From positions 136,655,035 through 136,719,034 of the forward strand of contig NC_062222.1 in NCBI RefSeq assembly GCF_902686445.1: 64,000 bases of DNA, written 5' to 3'. This DNA is from Sciurus carolinensis. Taxonomy: Eukaryota; Chordata; Mammalia; Rodentia; Sciuridae. The notes under the pieces are model-generated. The model saw only the letters and a list, made by a program, of their open reading frames with translations, had not been told where the DNA came from and did no database searches. Below are positions 10,101-25,100 of this stretch, piece by piece (position 1 is the first letter of the stretch; every line of letters begins with the position of its first letter). Made by a program: the position numbers and the translations under genes.

Positions 10101-13100
10101 AATTTTGTTTTAAGGTAGGATCTTGCTGAGTCACCCAGGCTGGTCTTGAACTTGCCATCCTCCTGCCTTTGCCTCCTGAGGAGCTGAGCTCACAGGCATG
10201 GGCACCAAGCCTGACCTCAGTGTGTCCCCTGGACAGCCATAGTGCGATTATAGAATTCAGAAAAATTAATATCGGTGTGCATGCCAGACTCAGTCAGCAT
10301 GCAGTTTTTGTCTGTTGTTCCAGTGGTGTTCTTCATTGCAGTTTTTTCTTACCTTGGTGTCCAGTGAGGTCATGCATTGGTTTTAGCAGTCGTATCTCTG
10401 ATATCATTCCTTTGTGTCTCATGACATTGGCATTTTTGGAGAGTACAGGCCATTTGCTCTCCAAGGTGTCCCTCAGTGTGGACGTTGCGTGTTCCTCATG
10501 TTGATTTCAGTTCCTGCGGTTATGGCAGTGCTGTTACCTAAGCGATGGTGTTCCCTTCTCTCATGTGTGCGGTGAGATGGCATGTGCTGGGTGGCAGTCT
10601 GTGCCTTCTGGCCGAGGCTGGCTCTGCTTCAGGTGTTGCCCACCAGCGCCTCACTGCAGAGCTGAGCACCCCTCTGCTTGTGATGAGGTGCCTGTGCTGA
10701 AGCCTGAGAGTCTCTAGTCCATGCTGAGTCTCGCTGCGACAGCTGTTTCCTCGGTGGTTGGAGGTGGTGATTTTCCCACCTCCGTTCTCCCCTCTGCTTT
10801 GTGGTTTACATTCTGCTGGGCCTGCCTTTTCCTCTTTAAAGTTAGTAGCCAGGTCACACAGGGAGCACTCCAGGGCACCAGATTCGGCGCTGGCTGTTTC
10901 TCCTGAAGGAAGTGCCTTTTTTGTTCTCGGGGTAAGCCTTGAAGGTAAGATGATTTTCCTTGTTTTACTTACTCAGAGATGTAAGTCAGAGCAGTTAGAG
11001 GATCTTCTGGGAGCTACATGGTTATTGATATGGGATTCTTTCAATCTGTTCCTGTTAGAGCCATTTTTTATACCAGATGACTTTGTTTTAAAATTTACGT
11101 ATGTAACAAATCTTTGTCAAATACATGGCAGGCTCTACTGTCAGGGCATGCTTTAGAGACCAGGTGGAATTAGGTTACTGCTTTTTAAGGGACCTTTAGA
11201 GGCGGGGAAGTGCATCTGTCTCTTCTGTTGACAGTTGTCTTAGGATCGAGTTCCCCCAGTGTGAAAGTGAGTGCCAGGAGTCTTGGGCCCTGGGGCCTGC
11301 ATTCTGTGTTGTGTACCTTGAAAACATTCTGCAGTGTTGCTCAGAAGTGGCTCAAAGGAGAACTTGGTAAAACGTTAACCTGCAGGTGGGAGGGGCTTGC
11401 CTGGGGGCAGCAAGCCCTCACTGTCTGCAGGCAGGGAGGGGTCCAGGAAGATGGGGCTGTTCTTCAGGACTTCATTTTACAGTTCCAACCATTCTTTTTT
11501 TTTTTTTTTTTTTTTGGGGGGGGGTGCTGGGGGTCGAACCCAGGGCCTTGTGCTTACAAAGCAAGTACTCTACCGACTGAGCTATCTCCCCAGCCCCCCC
11601 AACCATTCTTGACATTCCTTCATAGCTAACTGAATTAGAACTACCACCCAGGACTTTAGGGTTTTCCTCATTGTGAATTCTGTTCCTATTCTTACGAGGA
11701 GTCTGTCTTTAAAACAGAAGACCCAGGTCAGTGTGGTTTAAACAGAAGTAACAGTAAAACCAAACATGTGCACCCTGTGCAGTGTGCCAGCCGCTGCTGT
11801 GTGCACTGATGTCCCCTTGACAGTAACACAGTCCCAGAGCTACTGCAGTTACCCGTGTTAGTGGAGAAAATTAGGTAGCGCAGCTAAGTAATTTGTGGAA
11901 CATTTACTGGTTTGGAAAACTTAAAATATCCACGGATTAGGATGACCTCAGCAGCAGCCTGATCCAGAGACTCAGACCCCTGCCCAGCTTTCAGTTGGTC
12001 TCCTCTGGCCTTTTTCCCAAGCCTTGTCCCTCTCCTGCCTGCTGTCGGCTCAGGCTCACATGTTGTTGGTGTGCATCCAGCAGAACGATGAGACTTCTTG
12101 TCCTCGCAGATCAACTTGGTTATGGGCTGGTCCCTGGCCTGGCCATGGTGATGAGGGGACTGGAGTGACTGGGCTCTGTGCCCCTGGAGCCACAGGGACA
12201 AGGATTTGGAGAGCAGGGTCCTCCAGAGGCAGCTGGAATGATAGGTGCTGAACCTTCGGAGTGGAGGTCCTCTCTAAATTCCTTTGTATAGGTTATTCTT
12301 CCTTTTTATGATCTGTTTCTGCTCAATTTTGGGAAATGCTCCTAAAATTGTACTATATTCTAAGTACAAATAAACCATTGTCCTCCTGCAGGAGTCTGAC
12401 CTTCATAGACCTTCTCCCACAGTCTTTCCATGATATCTTTAGTCTGTGTGACAGTGTTAAGGTGTTCTTGAGCTGCTGGGGTTTTTAGATCTCAGGAGTG
12501 CCAGGATTCATGAGCAGTTCAGCTATGGAGACCATGAATGCTGTCCAAGAATGAGAGGGGTGGGTTCCCTAAACTTTATTGAGGTGTACCTACATAAATG
12601 CACACAGAAAAATGTACAACTTGGGGAATTTCCACAAAGGTCATATCCATGTAACACTGCCCAGATAAATATGATAGAATATTACCCAGCCTTAAAGAAG
12701 AATGAAATTATGGCATTTGCCAATATATGGATGGAGCTGGAGACTATCATGCTAAGTGAAATAAGCCAATCCCAAAAAACCCAAAGCCAAACGATTTCTC
12801 TGATATAGGGATGCTAATTCACAAGAAATATCCAAACATCTTCTGTATCCCAGAAACCGTTTTAAGAACTGGGAATACAGCAGAAAAGATGGAATAAGGT
12901 GGGGGCTAGGGATTGGGGGGGGTGCTAGAGAAGAAGAGTTACTTTAGATTAGGTAGAAGGGATTGAAGGGAGGGGAGGGGGTATGGGAATAGGAAGGATA
13001 GTAGAATGAATCAGATGTTATTATCCTGTGTACATATGTAACTGTACTACCAGTGAGAGTCTACATCATGTACAACCAGAAGAATGAGAAATTATACTCC

Positions 13101-16100
13101 ATTATGTATGATGTATCAAAATGTACTGTACTGTCATGTATAACTAATTAAAACATATTAAACAATAAAAAAAAAAAGAGAATCTTGCTGGCAGTTTAGA
13201 AGTCCCTTGTGTCCCACCTCCCTTCAGAAGTCCTGTGTCCAGAGGGGAATCCAGCAGAGTGAGTGGCCTGCTTCTCACCCGTCCTTCTCCCCTAAACCTG
13301 GCACCTGCATCTGTAGGGTTTTTTTTGTTTTTGTTTTTGTTTTTGTTTTGCTTTGTTTTGTTTTCTTTTGTTTTTTTGTTTTCTTCTCTCTGGACCCCAG
13401 ATACTTTCTCAAACTATACTGCCCCCCCCCCCCAGTGCTTGTATTCCCCTGGTATTGGGGGTGGATCCCAGGGTGCTCTACCACTGAACTACCCCCACAC
13501 CCTTTTTATTTTGTATTTTGAGACATGGTCTTGATGAGTTGCTTTGGGCCTCACTAAGTTGCTGAGGCTGGCTTTGAACTTGTGGTCCTCTTCCCCAGCC
13601 TCCGGAGTCAGTGGGATTACAGGCATGTGTCACTGTGCGCACTTCTGCTGTCTCTGCCTGGTGAAAGGGCCATCTTTTTCTTAGTCTCTTTCCCTGGGCC
13701 CAGATGGGCTCATTTCCCCAGATGTCAGCGCCCCGTCCTGCAGACCCCCCCCTGGCCTGCATGGACCAGGCAGGTGTCTCACAGTCTGATACTCCAGAGC
13801 AGAGTACAGGTTTGGTTTTCTTATATTTTTTCTGACTTTTCTAGTTGATCTGGAGAGGAGATCTGGTCTGCTGCCACTTACTTTTTTTAAAGAGGGCATT
13901 TATTTATTTCCTTAGTTTGGATTTTGTTCTCTCACCAGTCTTTCCTTGACCTACTATATTTCAGATAGAAGCCTCACTTTCTCTCACCTTATTTTTCTTC
14001 CTAATATGTGTTATAACCTGAAATTAAATGATTATCATTTTTTATTTCTTTCTATGTCTCCCTGCTGGAATATACAGTTCACGAAATTAGGCACCTTATT
14101 CCATCTTTTGTGCTATATTCCCAGTCCTTTAGAAGTTTCTGGGAAGATGCTTGGGTATTTCTTGAACAAGCGAATAGCTGGGTGTGTCTCTCTCAGGAGT
14201 GTGACCTGCGCCGGAGGGAGCCATGCTGTGCCGACTGCAGCTCTCATCTCTGCACCTGGGCCTGCCTTTCAGGGAAGCTCCTGGGGTTTCTTTGAAATCC
14301 TCTGATTGTGTCTTCAGCTCTGAGTCTATCATTCTAGAACTGTAGCTGGATGTTTGTATCATCTGTATTTGCTTACCGTTCTATAAGAATGATGTCAGTA
14401 CTGACTACAAGGTGAGACTTCTCTGCTGCATTCGACAAAGCTTCTTTGCTCTTTCAGCCCATCTGTAACATACATTTACAGTATATTCTTTTAGTTTAGC
14501 ACTTCACTACTTTGAAAAACTAGCATCTGCAGTGTTTCCCTGTACAGTTTATTCTAGTCTTTAAAGTAGGAACTACAAAAATTGGATCCATCCTGGGTTC
14601 CTCAGGTGTTTTACTGCAGATACGGAGTGGTTCAGCTTAACGACATTACAATAATGTGAGAGCAGTACACGTTCAGTGGAAATCATACTTTGAATTTGAT
14701 CTTCTCCTGGGCTAGTGATGTGTTGGCATGCTACTTTCTCATGATGCTGAGCAGTGGCAGCAAGCCACAGAAATTGATGACCCTGTTGCTGTACTATCAC
14801 ATCATCCATCAGTTAATTTTAGTTCAATGCTTCAAATATTCTTCAGGCCCTGGATGCTTTGAGCTGTGTGCAGTATTGGTGAGTACCCACTGACCATTCT
14901 GTTGTGTACTCTCAGTATAGTGTTCAATAATTATATGAGATGTTTGACCTTTATCATAAAGACAGCCTTGTGGGATAGTTTTGTCCAGCTGTAAGCTAAT
15001 GTGAGTCTTCCAAGCACGTTTAAATGGTCTAGGCCATGCTGGAGTGTTCAGTAGATGGGGTGTATTCGGTGCATTGCTGACTGAGGGTATTTTCTTTTGG
15101 GGGAGTGTTTTGTTTTGTTTGTGGTACTAGGGATTGAACCCCATGGCACTTTACCATGAACTATATTCCAGCCCTTTTGAAAATTTCTTATTTTGAGGCA
15201 GGGTCTCACCAAGTTGCTAAGGATCCCTGAAACTTGGGATCCTCCTGCCTCAGGCTCCAGAGTTCCTGGGATCCCAGGCAGACACCACCATACCTGTTTG
15301 ACATAGGGAATCTTCAACTTAGCAATGGGTTTATCACCTCTTGTAGCAACTTCGTAAGTTGAGCATCTGTGCAGTATTTCAGCAACCTTCCATTCACTAC
15401 GCATTCATTCTACATGACAGGCATTGACATTTGCATTCAAAGAACACTTCTTTATTGCCTTATTTGCTTAAATGTACCTAGTTGGCGTAGTAGTTTCCAT
15501 GTCTAAATTTCAGAGTTTGAGGAAGGAAGCCCGAAGTGTCTTCCTAGCCCTGAAACCTTCCCAAGATTTGCCCTTACTCCTAATGGAAGAATGGTGCCTG
15601 CCAGTGTTCACATTGACTCTAAAAAATGACAGGAGTATTCTGGTCTGGGAGGGTGTGCTATAGAGTATGCCTCTTTGGATTATTCCTGAATAATTAAGCT
15701 GGTGGTGTGGGAGGGGTTATAGGGTGAAGCCACATACTACTGACCCTATCCCAGTTTGTGCTTGTTGCACCAAGACATTTATCCCAGATGATAACCACAG
15801 CCTCCAGTTCCTCTCCACCTTTGAGGTTCCCCCTTGCTCTCAGTATCACGTAGTTAAACAGGAACCTGAGCTGTGGAGTCTGAAGACCTGCCTTCTGATG
15901 CCACCTTCTCCATTTTTGTGCCCCTCTCTTCACTGCTGCGATGCATGCCTCATGCAGCATTGGATGGCATTGTTGAGGACTAGAGAAGACTTGTCCTCTC
16001 TGTGTGTATTGAGCTGCGTCGCTGCTAGGCATCACTCTAGATACTGACACTGTAGTTAGAGCAGGACCTTTTCATCTCCCAGTCAAGTGGCTTTTCCTCT

Positions 16101-19100
16101 TTTAACTACCCATCTTTAAGCTGGTGGGCTGCATGTATTAAAGTAGGCTTAAGCTCCTAATACTATATTTCCAGCGTTTTCCAGTATGATCTCAATTTGA
16201 AATATTCGGCCACACATGTATCCTAGTTATGGGAAAAAACATGGGTACTGTAGTATTTCTGGATGTAATTGCTACCTTTGACACACTTGGGTCTCTTGAA
16301 AAGGTAAGCTTTTTTAAAATTGAGGACTAAAGATTCTGGTGGCAATTACTATTATTTCTTTGTGAAATAATGATCAGGTTAAAAAATAATAAATTTTTGG
16401 GAAGCTACAGTAAAATCTTTTGGTGGCACAGGTAGATAGAAAAAATCTGAATTTGTTCCCCAAAGTTGTAGTGGGAGGATTAGGGGATTTTTCTCTTGAG
16501 TTTAAGGCAGATTTTTTTTTTTGGCATAAGAGTGTGTTGCATAATATACTGCCTAAAACCTAATAGCTAGCCAGGTGTGGTGGTGCATGCCTATAATCTG
16601 AAGACTTGGGCTGAGTCAGGAGGATTGTAAGTTCAAAGTCAGCCTCAGGAACTTAGCAAGACCCTGGCTTAAAAAATATAAAGGGCTGGGAGTGTGGCTC
16701 AGCGGTAAAGCACCCCTGGGTTCAACGCAGTACCACAAAAAAAAAAAACAAAAACAAAAAAACAAAACTTATTAGCTAAATAAATAAAATCCTTTTATTA
16801 TAAATCTGACAGATTTTGTGAGTCAGTCAGGAATTTGGGCAGGGCTTAGGCGGATAATTCTACTCTTTATGGCTTTACCTCAAGTCACTCACTGCTGTCA
16901 GTTGGTAGATGGGCTGTCCTGGAGGCCTTAAGGTGAAGTTTGTCACATCAGAGAGGCTGGAAGGTTGGGCTCAGCTGGGGTTGCTGACAGACCTACCTCT
17001 TCCTGTGGATGGGAGGCCATGACCTTGAATAATACAATCAACTTTGCTGCTTCTGGGGAAGTCACACAGTATCACTGGTCGTGTGCACTAGTCAGAGAGG
17101 AAAGGCTTTGCTCTTCCTCTTAGTGGAGGACCTGCCTCTCCACCCAGGCATATGATTTGACATTTTAGACCACCAAGGACGAAGAGGAGCCTGCAGTTTT
17201 CCATAGAGAAAAAACAGACCTTAAAGAATTGGGACTTCTAACTTCTGGTGTTGCTTCTGAGAATGTAAAGGAGCATTGACTTGCAGATTTAAGGAAAATT
17301 GTTTCCAATCTAAGGTCTTATGCAGGCTATTGAGTATGAGGGTCAACAAAAATAGCTATGGGAAGGCTTCTGAGGTTGCTGGGAGTGTTCTAGGTCTGAT
17401 AGTAGCCTGACGTGAATCCTCTGCACCAACATTGTATATACTCTGGTGCATGGGACGGATTCAACAATCGAAAAACATCTAGTTATATGCCAGTTATTAC
17501 CTCTAGGGATTGACAGTAGGTGGAACTGGCTTTGTTTTCATTTTTTAACTTCTACATATTTATATTTACTGTTAATATTTTTATAATGAAATTAACCAAG
17601 AAATCTAAATGCAAAAGTCTTTTCAAAATTATTATAAGGGTTGCTTATGGCTAAAGTACATTTTTTGCAGTTTATGAGTTGATACTTCTAAAATAAATAA
17701 AACAAGAGACTTCCCCTCTGAAACTCTGAGGAATGACCTTGAATAAATACTGTCAGCTTTGGCTCTTCTTTGAGGACTAATTAAGTTTAAAACAAATTCC
17801 CATTAGGTTTAGAATTAATTTGCATGAGCAAAATGTATAAAAGTTTTATGCATAATGAATATGAAAATAGTCATTAAGAATTAATATTGATGGTGTGTGC
17901 ACAAACTCATATCCACATCCTGCCCAAGGAATCATATTAACATTTTTGTGTGTTAAATCTTTTCATAGAACAGAGAAATTTTGAGTACAAGTATTGCTTT
18001 TTAAAAATTCCACATTTTGCTTATTTTATTCCAGTGTGAAGGCCCAGGTCTTGCCTGATTATCAGGCACCAGGAGTACAGAGATAGCGAGGAATGCAGCT
18101 TGCCCTTAAATGTCCTGTGCTGGCAGTGTGTGGGGGGTGGTCACAGTGGGAGTCCCAGAGGAGATAAGGCAGAAGCACCTTGAGGGAGGGGAGAGGACCT
18201 GTGTGTACAGGGCCACCAGAACAGAAGGGGCTGTGTGAGGCTGGAGGAGAGGGGAGAATGGGAGAGGGACCTGCCGTGTGGGGTCATGTTCTCATCCTGC
18301 TAGCCAGCAGCACCACAGTGTAGTGATGGGCATAGGATTGGGGCTATGGACCTAGGAGGAGAAGAGAGGATGTAGTTAACTTCAGTGCATGCTTGTGTGC
18401 TTGGAGCGTCTTGTTTTTTAGAGGCGAATAGCAGTTCTTGTGAACAGTGAGATGTCAGTGGATTATTACTGAGTCCTTTCCTCAAATTGTGGCTGCGTTT
18501 TTCATCATTCACAAGCTACCAAAAATGTGGCCTAAATCAGCTTGAGGGAAAAAGGCTCTCATGACTGAAGGTTCAGAAGGACTGTCCTGCCTGACTTGAT
18601 TGAGTGCTCACTGGTGACTGGGGCTTCTGCATTGCCCGTCTGCCTCCTTGCGACTTGGTTTTGAACCAGCTCCTGTGGTCAGAGGGTATGACAGTGCATG
18701 TGTTTCTAGCATGGTATTCTCACAAGTCTCCCCTGGAAACCACCATGGACATGTTTCTGACAGCTCTCCTGTCTCTCTCATCCATCCTGCGGCCGAGGGC
18801 ATGCGATGTGCTGATTTGCAGGCGGGTGGCCTGAGTCTCACTCTGGGACTCAGCATCAGGACGCTGTTCTCCCGGAGGCTGTCAGCTGTTAGCAGGAAGG
18901 TGTGGGAGGCAGGGCCGGGTGCTCAGCAGCTAACAGCAAACGTCAGTGATACCAGCTGTATTTTAGAATGTTGTGTTCTTTTTCCTCCTCCAGTTCCTGG
19001 TCTCTTTTTTGATAGAAGACAGCATGAGAAAGTCAGTCAAAACTCCAGCTTTATGTTACCTCACAGTACTGTCCAAAATGTACCTGGTAATAAATAGATG

Positions 19101-22100
19101 CTCACTCTGGGAAGTTATTTTGCCACTTCTGCTTTTGGTATTTAATAATTGTTTTTTTGTCATCAAGATTAAGGAATTTAGGGACTGGGTAAGTGCTTGC
19201 CTTACAAGCACGGGGCCCTGGGTTCGATCCCTAGCACCCCCAAAAAAAAAAAAACAACAAGGGGGCAATACATTAGTACTGCGCTTCTGGCTTCTCACTT
19301 CTCAATATAAATGTAATAAAATAGTTTATAAAAAAAAGATTAAGGAATTTAGAAAGCTATATTTGATTTTACTCTATTGACTTTGACACATGCCTAATAT
19401 TTTATGTTAACGTGTCAGTTGACTTTCAGAACAGCACAGGAAGCTAAAAAGATAACAAATAAAGTAGAAATATCTCTGATCTTTTTATACTCTGCTCTCT
19501 TAAGATCTGATTTTGCAGTTCTGTAGTTAAATGTTGGCTAATAAGTCGTGTTACGTTAATTAACACTGTAACATGAAGCCAGAAAAAAATAGGATGAGAA
19601 GACGCTTAAAAGAACAGAATGCCAAAAATGCACTCAGTACCATGCTATTGTTCATGCAGTTTTACTGCAGATTTGATATTTCTTACTGAATTCCACCTAA
19701 AACTTGCATGGCGTAACAGCACTTGTATATAAAATTTTAAATGGGGGCTGGGGAGTTAACTCAGCCTTGCAAGCACAAGGCCCTGAGTTCGATCCCCAGT
19801 ACCACAAAAAAAAAAAATTAAATGTCATAAAGTTGTCTTAATAAGGAATTGTTTGATTCATAAATAATATCAAAGTGCTTTATACAATTTCCATTTTGTC
19901 AAAAGCTGAAACATGAACCAAAATGTCTGTTCCCACACAAATTCACAGTGATTCTATTGCCCACTTCTAAGCTGCAGTTCTAGTAGCACTTTACACACCT
20001 TGACAGTGCAAAGGCATTTCAGTCTTTTTATCTGTTCAGTTGAGGACCTCTGTGCAGTACGTGAAGGTAGGCCACATGCAAAAATGTACTCAAAATGGAC
20101 CACAGACTTACATGTAAGAACTAAAACTATAAAATTCTTAGAAGAAAACATAGGAGTACATCTTCATAACTTGGGTTGGGCAGTGACTTCTGCAACACCA
20201 GAAGCACAAGCAACCAAAGAAGATACAATAAATGGGACTTTATTGTAATTAAAAAATTTTGTGATTCAGAGGATATCATCAAGAAAGTGAAAAAAAAAAC
20301 CCACAGAATGTTTGCAGGTCATAATATCTGATAAGACACATGTATCCATATTGATAAGAACTCTACAACTCAGCAATGGAAAGAAAACCCAGCTTGTCCC
20401 AAAAGATATACAATTGGTCATTAAGCACATGGAAAGATTCTTGGCATCATTTGTTGATAAGGAAATCCCTGCTATTCCCCTTCATATCTACTGGGATGAC
20501 TGAAATAAAACAGTCAGTTACAGATCTCAACTCAGATGGGGAAAACTTGAAGCCCCCATAAACTGCTGGTGTGGTTGTAAAAGCAGTTGCTTTAGAAAAT
20601 AGCCTGGCAGTTCTTCAGAAGGTTAACGTAGAGTTAACGTATGACCCAGCAACTCTCCTAGGTGCGTACCCAAAAGAACTGAAAATATGTGTCCATACAA
20701 AAATGTTTCTTGAGTCTTCATAGCAGTATAATTCATAATACCCACAGGTGGAAACAGATAAGATGACCATCAGCAGATGAATGAACAAGCAAAACAGAGT
20801 ACATCCACATGCTTGAATGTCATTTGCTCATGAGCGAGAGTGAAGTTCTGATATATCTGCGACATTCATGGACCTTCGGAGCACCGTACTGAGTGGAAGA
20901 AGCTCAACCTGAAAGGACACACATTATGCCTCTCCATTTGTTTGACATGACCAGGATAGGCAGGGCTGTAGAGAGAAGTCAGATTAGTGGTTTCCAGTTG
21001 CTTGGCAGGGAGGAATGGGAAATGATTACTCACAGGTGCAGGGTTTCTCTTCAGGGCAATGAAATGTTTTTAAATTAGGTAGTGGTGACTCTTGTGTAAC
21101 CTTGCAAATATAATTTAAAACCCTAAATTATTACTTTAAAAATAAATTTTATAGGTGAGACCCTGAGTTCAATCCCCAGCGCCTTCCCCCAAAGTAGGTT
21201 TTATGGTGTAGGTCCACAAAACTGTTAAAAATCAGTATTCACACTAAAACATATACTTAAAAATGGCTGAGGTGGCACATTTCATGCATATTTTACTTTA
21301 CCACCACCACAACTAAAAAGTTGGAAAGAAAAAAATCAGCATTAAAAGTTGAATATTTGTAGTTGATTTTGTTTTTTTGAGGCATTGTGTCACCTTGTTG
21401 CCCAGATTGGCCTTGAACCGCTGGGCTCAGGCAGTCCTCCCGCTTCAGTGTCACCAAACCAGGCTTTGAACCCCTTCAATCAGATGTCGTCATCTCCTCC
21501 AGAAAAAATAACGTTCTTCTCGTTAGTAGAGCTGTATAACAGAATGGTACAGAGTTCAGTTTTAAGTCTTCACAATGAAATTTTTTGGAACTTCCTTTTT
21601 TTTTTTTTTTTTTTTTGTTGTTGTTGAATTACCTGTATGTTCTTGATTTATCGACCTTACAATCTTTACTGTATTTATGGAAAAGGTTTGCTGTCCCTGC
21701 GTTAGCATACTGTTTCAGAATTCTGCCTGGGTCCCCGCGCCTGCTAGCCAAACTTCTCTTTCTTTGAGACTGTGCGTGTTAGAGGAGAGGAAATGAATGG
21801 AAAACTAAAGTTGAATTCCAAATAAATTCTTCCCACAACAGGGGGTGGGAGTTAACAACAGAGACTGCAGTTAGTGACCCTTCCTCCTGCAGGAAGCCTG
21901 TGCTAACACTCAAGCCAAGAGGAGGCCACAGTTCTTCTGCGTCTGTTTCCTCAGTGGTCCTGTGGAGGGCTGTGGTTGCTGCAGCACAGGTCACCCGCAC
22001 CCGCTGGCGTGCCTGTGTTCCCCACTAGACGGCGCCTCTGGCAGTCTGTACTCATTGTTGGGCTCTAATGTCACTAGGAAGACTCTTTCTTACCTGATTT

Positions 22101-25100
22101 CTGGATGAATGGATGAATCTGTATCTAAGTATAAACAACGGGTCACCAGACAGGAAATGAAAGCAGTATTGTCAGATACCTGTTACAGTGAAAATCTGCA
22201 AGACCTCTTCTCTTCTCTTAGAAGTTTTCTACTTAAAAAACAGTAAACTTTTTTGATCATTAAGGACATATGACTTGATTATAAGAAAACTTGAAAATAA
22301 AAATCTATCCAGGTACAGTGGTGCATACCTGTAATCCCGGTGACTGGAGACCGAGGCGAAGGATTACAAGTTCAAGGCCAGCCTGGGCAACTTGGCAAGA
22401 CCCTGTCTCAAAAAGGGCTAAGGGTGTGGCACGGTGATAGAGCACACCTGAGTTCAATCCCCAGTACCTCAAAAGAAAGAAAGAAAGAAAGAAAAAGCTA
22501 AATAGCCTACTCTCACCAAGAGATAAGCTCCTTGGTAACCTCTTGATGGCATTTTTTTCTCAGACCTTTTAATGCACATAAATTGTATATGTGTGTGTAT
22601 GTGTGTTTACAGAAAAATGAAATCGTGTAGAGTACTTTTATTGTCAGTAGCTTTCTGTTTTAATAAATGCACTTCATAACTTCATAATTCCACTTTAGTG
22701 GCTGAGTATCACCTGGATGAATCGACTTATTTAACCATACCCTCTCATTTGGCACTTAGGTTGGCACTCTGCATGTTTGCCATTACTGACAGCAATATAA
22801 TCAACATCATTACAGTTAAATATTTGCACACTTAGTGATTATTTCCCTAGGATAAATTCCTGCAAGTAGAATTATTGGATCAAAATTACATGTATATGTT
22901 TAAGGTGCTTGATATGTATTGCCAAATTGAGCTCCAGAAGGACTGAATCTGAATTTTGAAAGTCTTTTTTTTAAAAAAATACTTCTTTAGATGTTGCTAG
23001 ACGTTTATTTTATTCATTTTATTTATACGTGGTGCTGAAAATCAAACCCAGTGCCTCACACATGCCAGGCAAGCACTCTACCACTGAGCCACAACCCAGC
23101 CTCATTTGTCTTTATAACACAAGTTTGTTAGGATTATTGAGTGTCTGTTACCCCTGCTGAGTTATGATATACAACAGTAATCAGTTATAATATTCAGTTA
23201 TAATATTCAGTAAGAAGCCAGATGCAACAGCCCAGACAAAAATGAGTTGTGTTTTCAATAATTCATGAATAATTTTCCCGTGTTTGTTCTTTTATATGCT
23301 ATGAATGACAGGAAGTTACAACATCCAAGAAGCTGTGCGTGGACAGTTTGCTCCCGTACAGGCGGAACTCTGCCTCTAGAGGGAGTCGTTGAGGAGGAGT
23401 GGCAGGCCCAGGTGGGGTCCAGCTAGCAAACATGTTCAATGAAGCGCAGAGAGTTCTCATTCCCTTGGAAAGGGAAATAAAACCTTTCAGCCGAAGAATA
23501 TGTTTTTCAAGCTTATGAGATCTGAATCCATGCCCAAGAAATTGTTCTAAAGGATGCTGCCATGACAAGTACAGGGGTGGGCTCTTTCTCCATCTTACCT
23601 AGTAGCATAAAGTGGTCTTCATGTACTGGATCGAAGTGAAACTTGGGTCAGGCAGTCGGTGGGATGTGATTTGGTCTTAAAAGATCTTCCGAGCATGCTG
23701 CTGTAGTGCCTTTCCTCCTCCTCCATCTCACTCATTCATACCTGGCTCTTTCTTGAGGGGCTCCTGCCGGCTAGGCTTTCTTCTAGGTAGTAGTTTTCCA
23801 TTGCCTTTCTTTCTAGTGTGTGTGTGTGTGTGTGTATGTCTGTCTGTCTGTCTCTCAACATATTTCTCCACTTGTTTTCACCATAATTTTCAGGTGAAAG
23901 GCTTAAAAGGCATAACAAAATAGCAAAGCAATAAAATGTCTTACTGAAAGTGTTTGTCTAGGAAGATACTTACGAAACCTGCATCTTGGAAAACTGCACC
24001 CACACAGGGCAAGCTTTGCAGTACAGGAAGTCAGATGCAAAATTGTACAAGTTGAGTGAGTTCATGCATGTTTTTTAAAAAGCATGTAAAATAGACTGAA
24101 TGAAGCATAATCAGTTGTTTTAGTTTTGACTGAGGGTAGGAGCACAGATCATTTTTTTTCCTTTTTGCTGCTTTTTGAACTTTTCTTTAGAATTTTATAA
24201 TTGGCTTATATAAACAAGGGAAAAAAATCTTAAAATCCTAACAAAATGTTTTATACCTGTTGCTGTTTTAAACTATAAGATATAGATATTTGGGTTGAGT
24301 CATTTAAGTTTTAAAATCTAATAATAACCTGAAGTCCCATTATTGAAGAGTAGGAATTATAAAAAAGGGACCATTTAATTTTGTTAATAATTTAGAATTT
24401 ATACTGAAATTTCTGTTTCATTCACACACAAACATCAGGAGGATGTAAGTGGGCAGCTTTGTGACTGACAAATGGTGTGTCCTGAGCCGTCTAAATAGCA
24501 GTAGTAGTAGTCAGTAGTCTCTCAGAGCATCCTGCTGCTGGTGTTCTGGGGTCTCCTCCATGAGCGACTCCAGAGACAGGAGGTGGAATGGTTCTTGAGG
24601 CTTGTTCAGCCTTGGTCCCTGAACCAGGTGCCTTCTTCTTGTAGGAGAATGACATCTTCCTGGGCTGGGAGAAAGGAGCTCCTAGGAAATGGGGGAAAAG
24701 TAAGAAGAGGTGCTCTGACCTGACGCTGGAGGAGATGAAGAAACAGGCTGCTGTCCAGTGCCTGCGATCGGCTTCTGATGAGGTGAGCTCACGTTATTTC
24801 AAACAGAAACATCAGAAAAACTGGCAAATGTAACAGCTTGACCCGGAAAACCTAGAAATAAAGTACTCGTTACCTTCCACTGTAATGTGAACATTACCAT
24901 TCCTTGTGAAAGTTCTCATGTCTTGTTTTATAAAATACATTCTTTTGTATGTGCTACTCTAATTAGCATATATACAAAAATTTTCACTTTTTTCAGTTTA
25001 ACCTCGTATATTTAGTCCTGTTATTACCTAATCTTTACTCTTTTTAGTATCTAAATTGTATTTCACCAAATAATATTCTTGAAGCAGTCTAATATAATCA

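Larger units (their letters stand above)
7141..24644 (+). other. KIAA0232: KIAA0232 intron after coding exon 1 (17.5 kb)
   Basis: GT (7141) to AG (24643-24644), phase 0. It contains ID and B1-dID SINEs, a young L1 3' end (12.66-13.18 kb), an old L1 3' end (20.07-21.33 kb), a B1 fragment (21.37 kb) and simple repeats. Stretches without recognised repeats are 7.1-10.0, 10.2-11.5, 11.6-12.5, 13.65-15.1, 15.3-16.56, 16.8-19.16, 21.7-22.3 and 23.1-24.6 kb. I see no exon with paired splice sites and conserved coding sense in them. A 158-codon open frame at 9289-9765 has no recognisable similarity and is probably chance. Confidence 0.85.

Noticed and set aside
24541..24723. Alternative start of KIAA0232 in sequence before exon 2
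   Set aside because: The ATG at 24541 is not in frame with the exon 2 coding frame (offset 104 nt to 24645).
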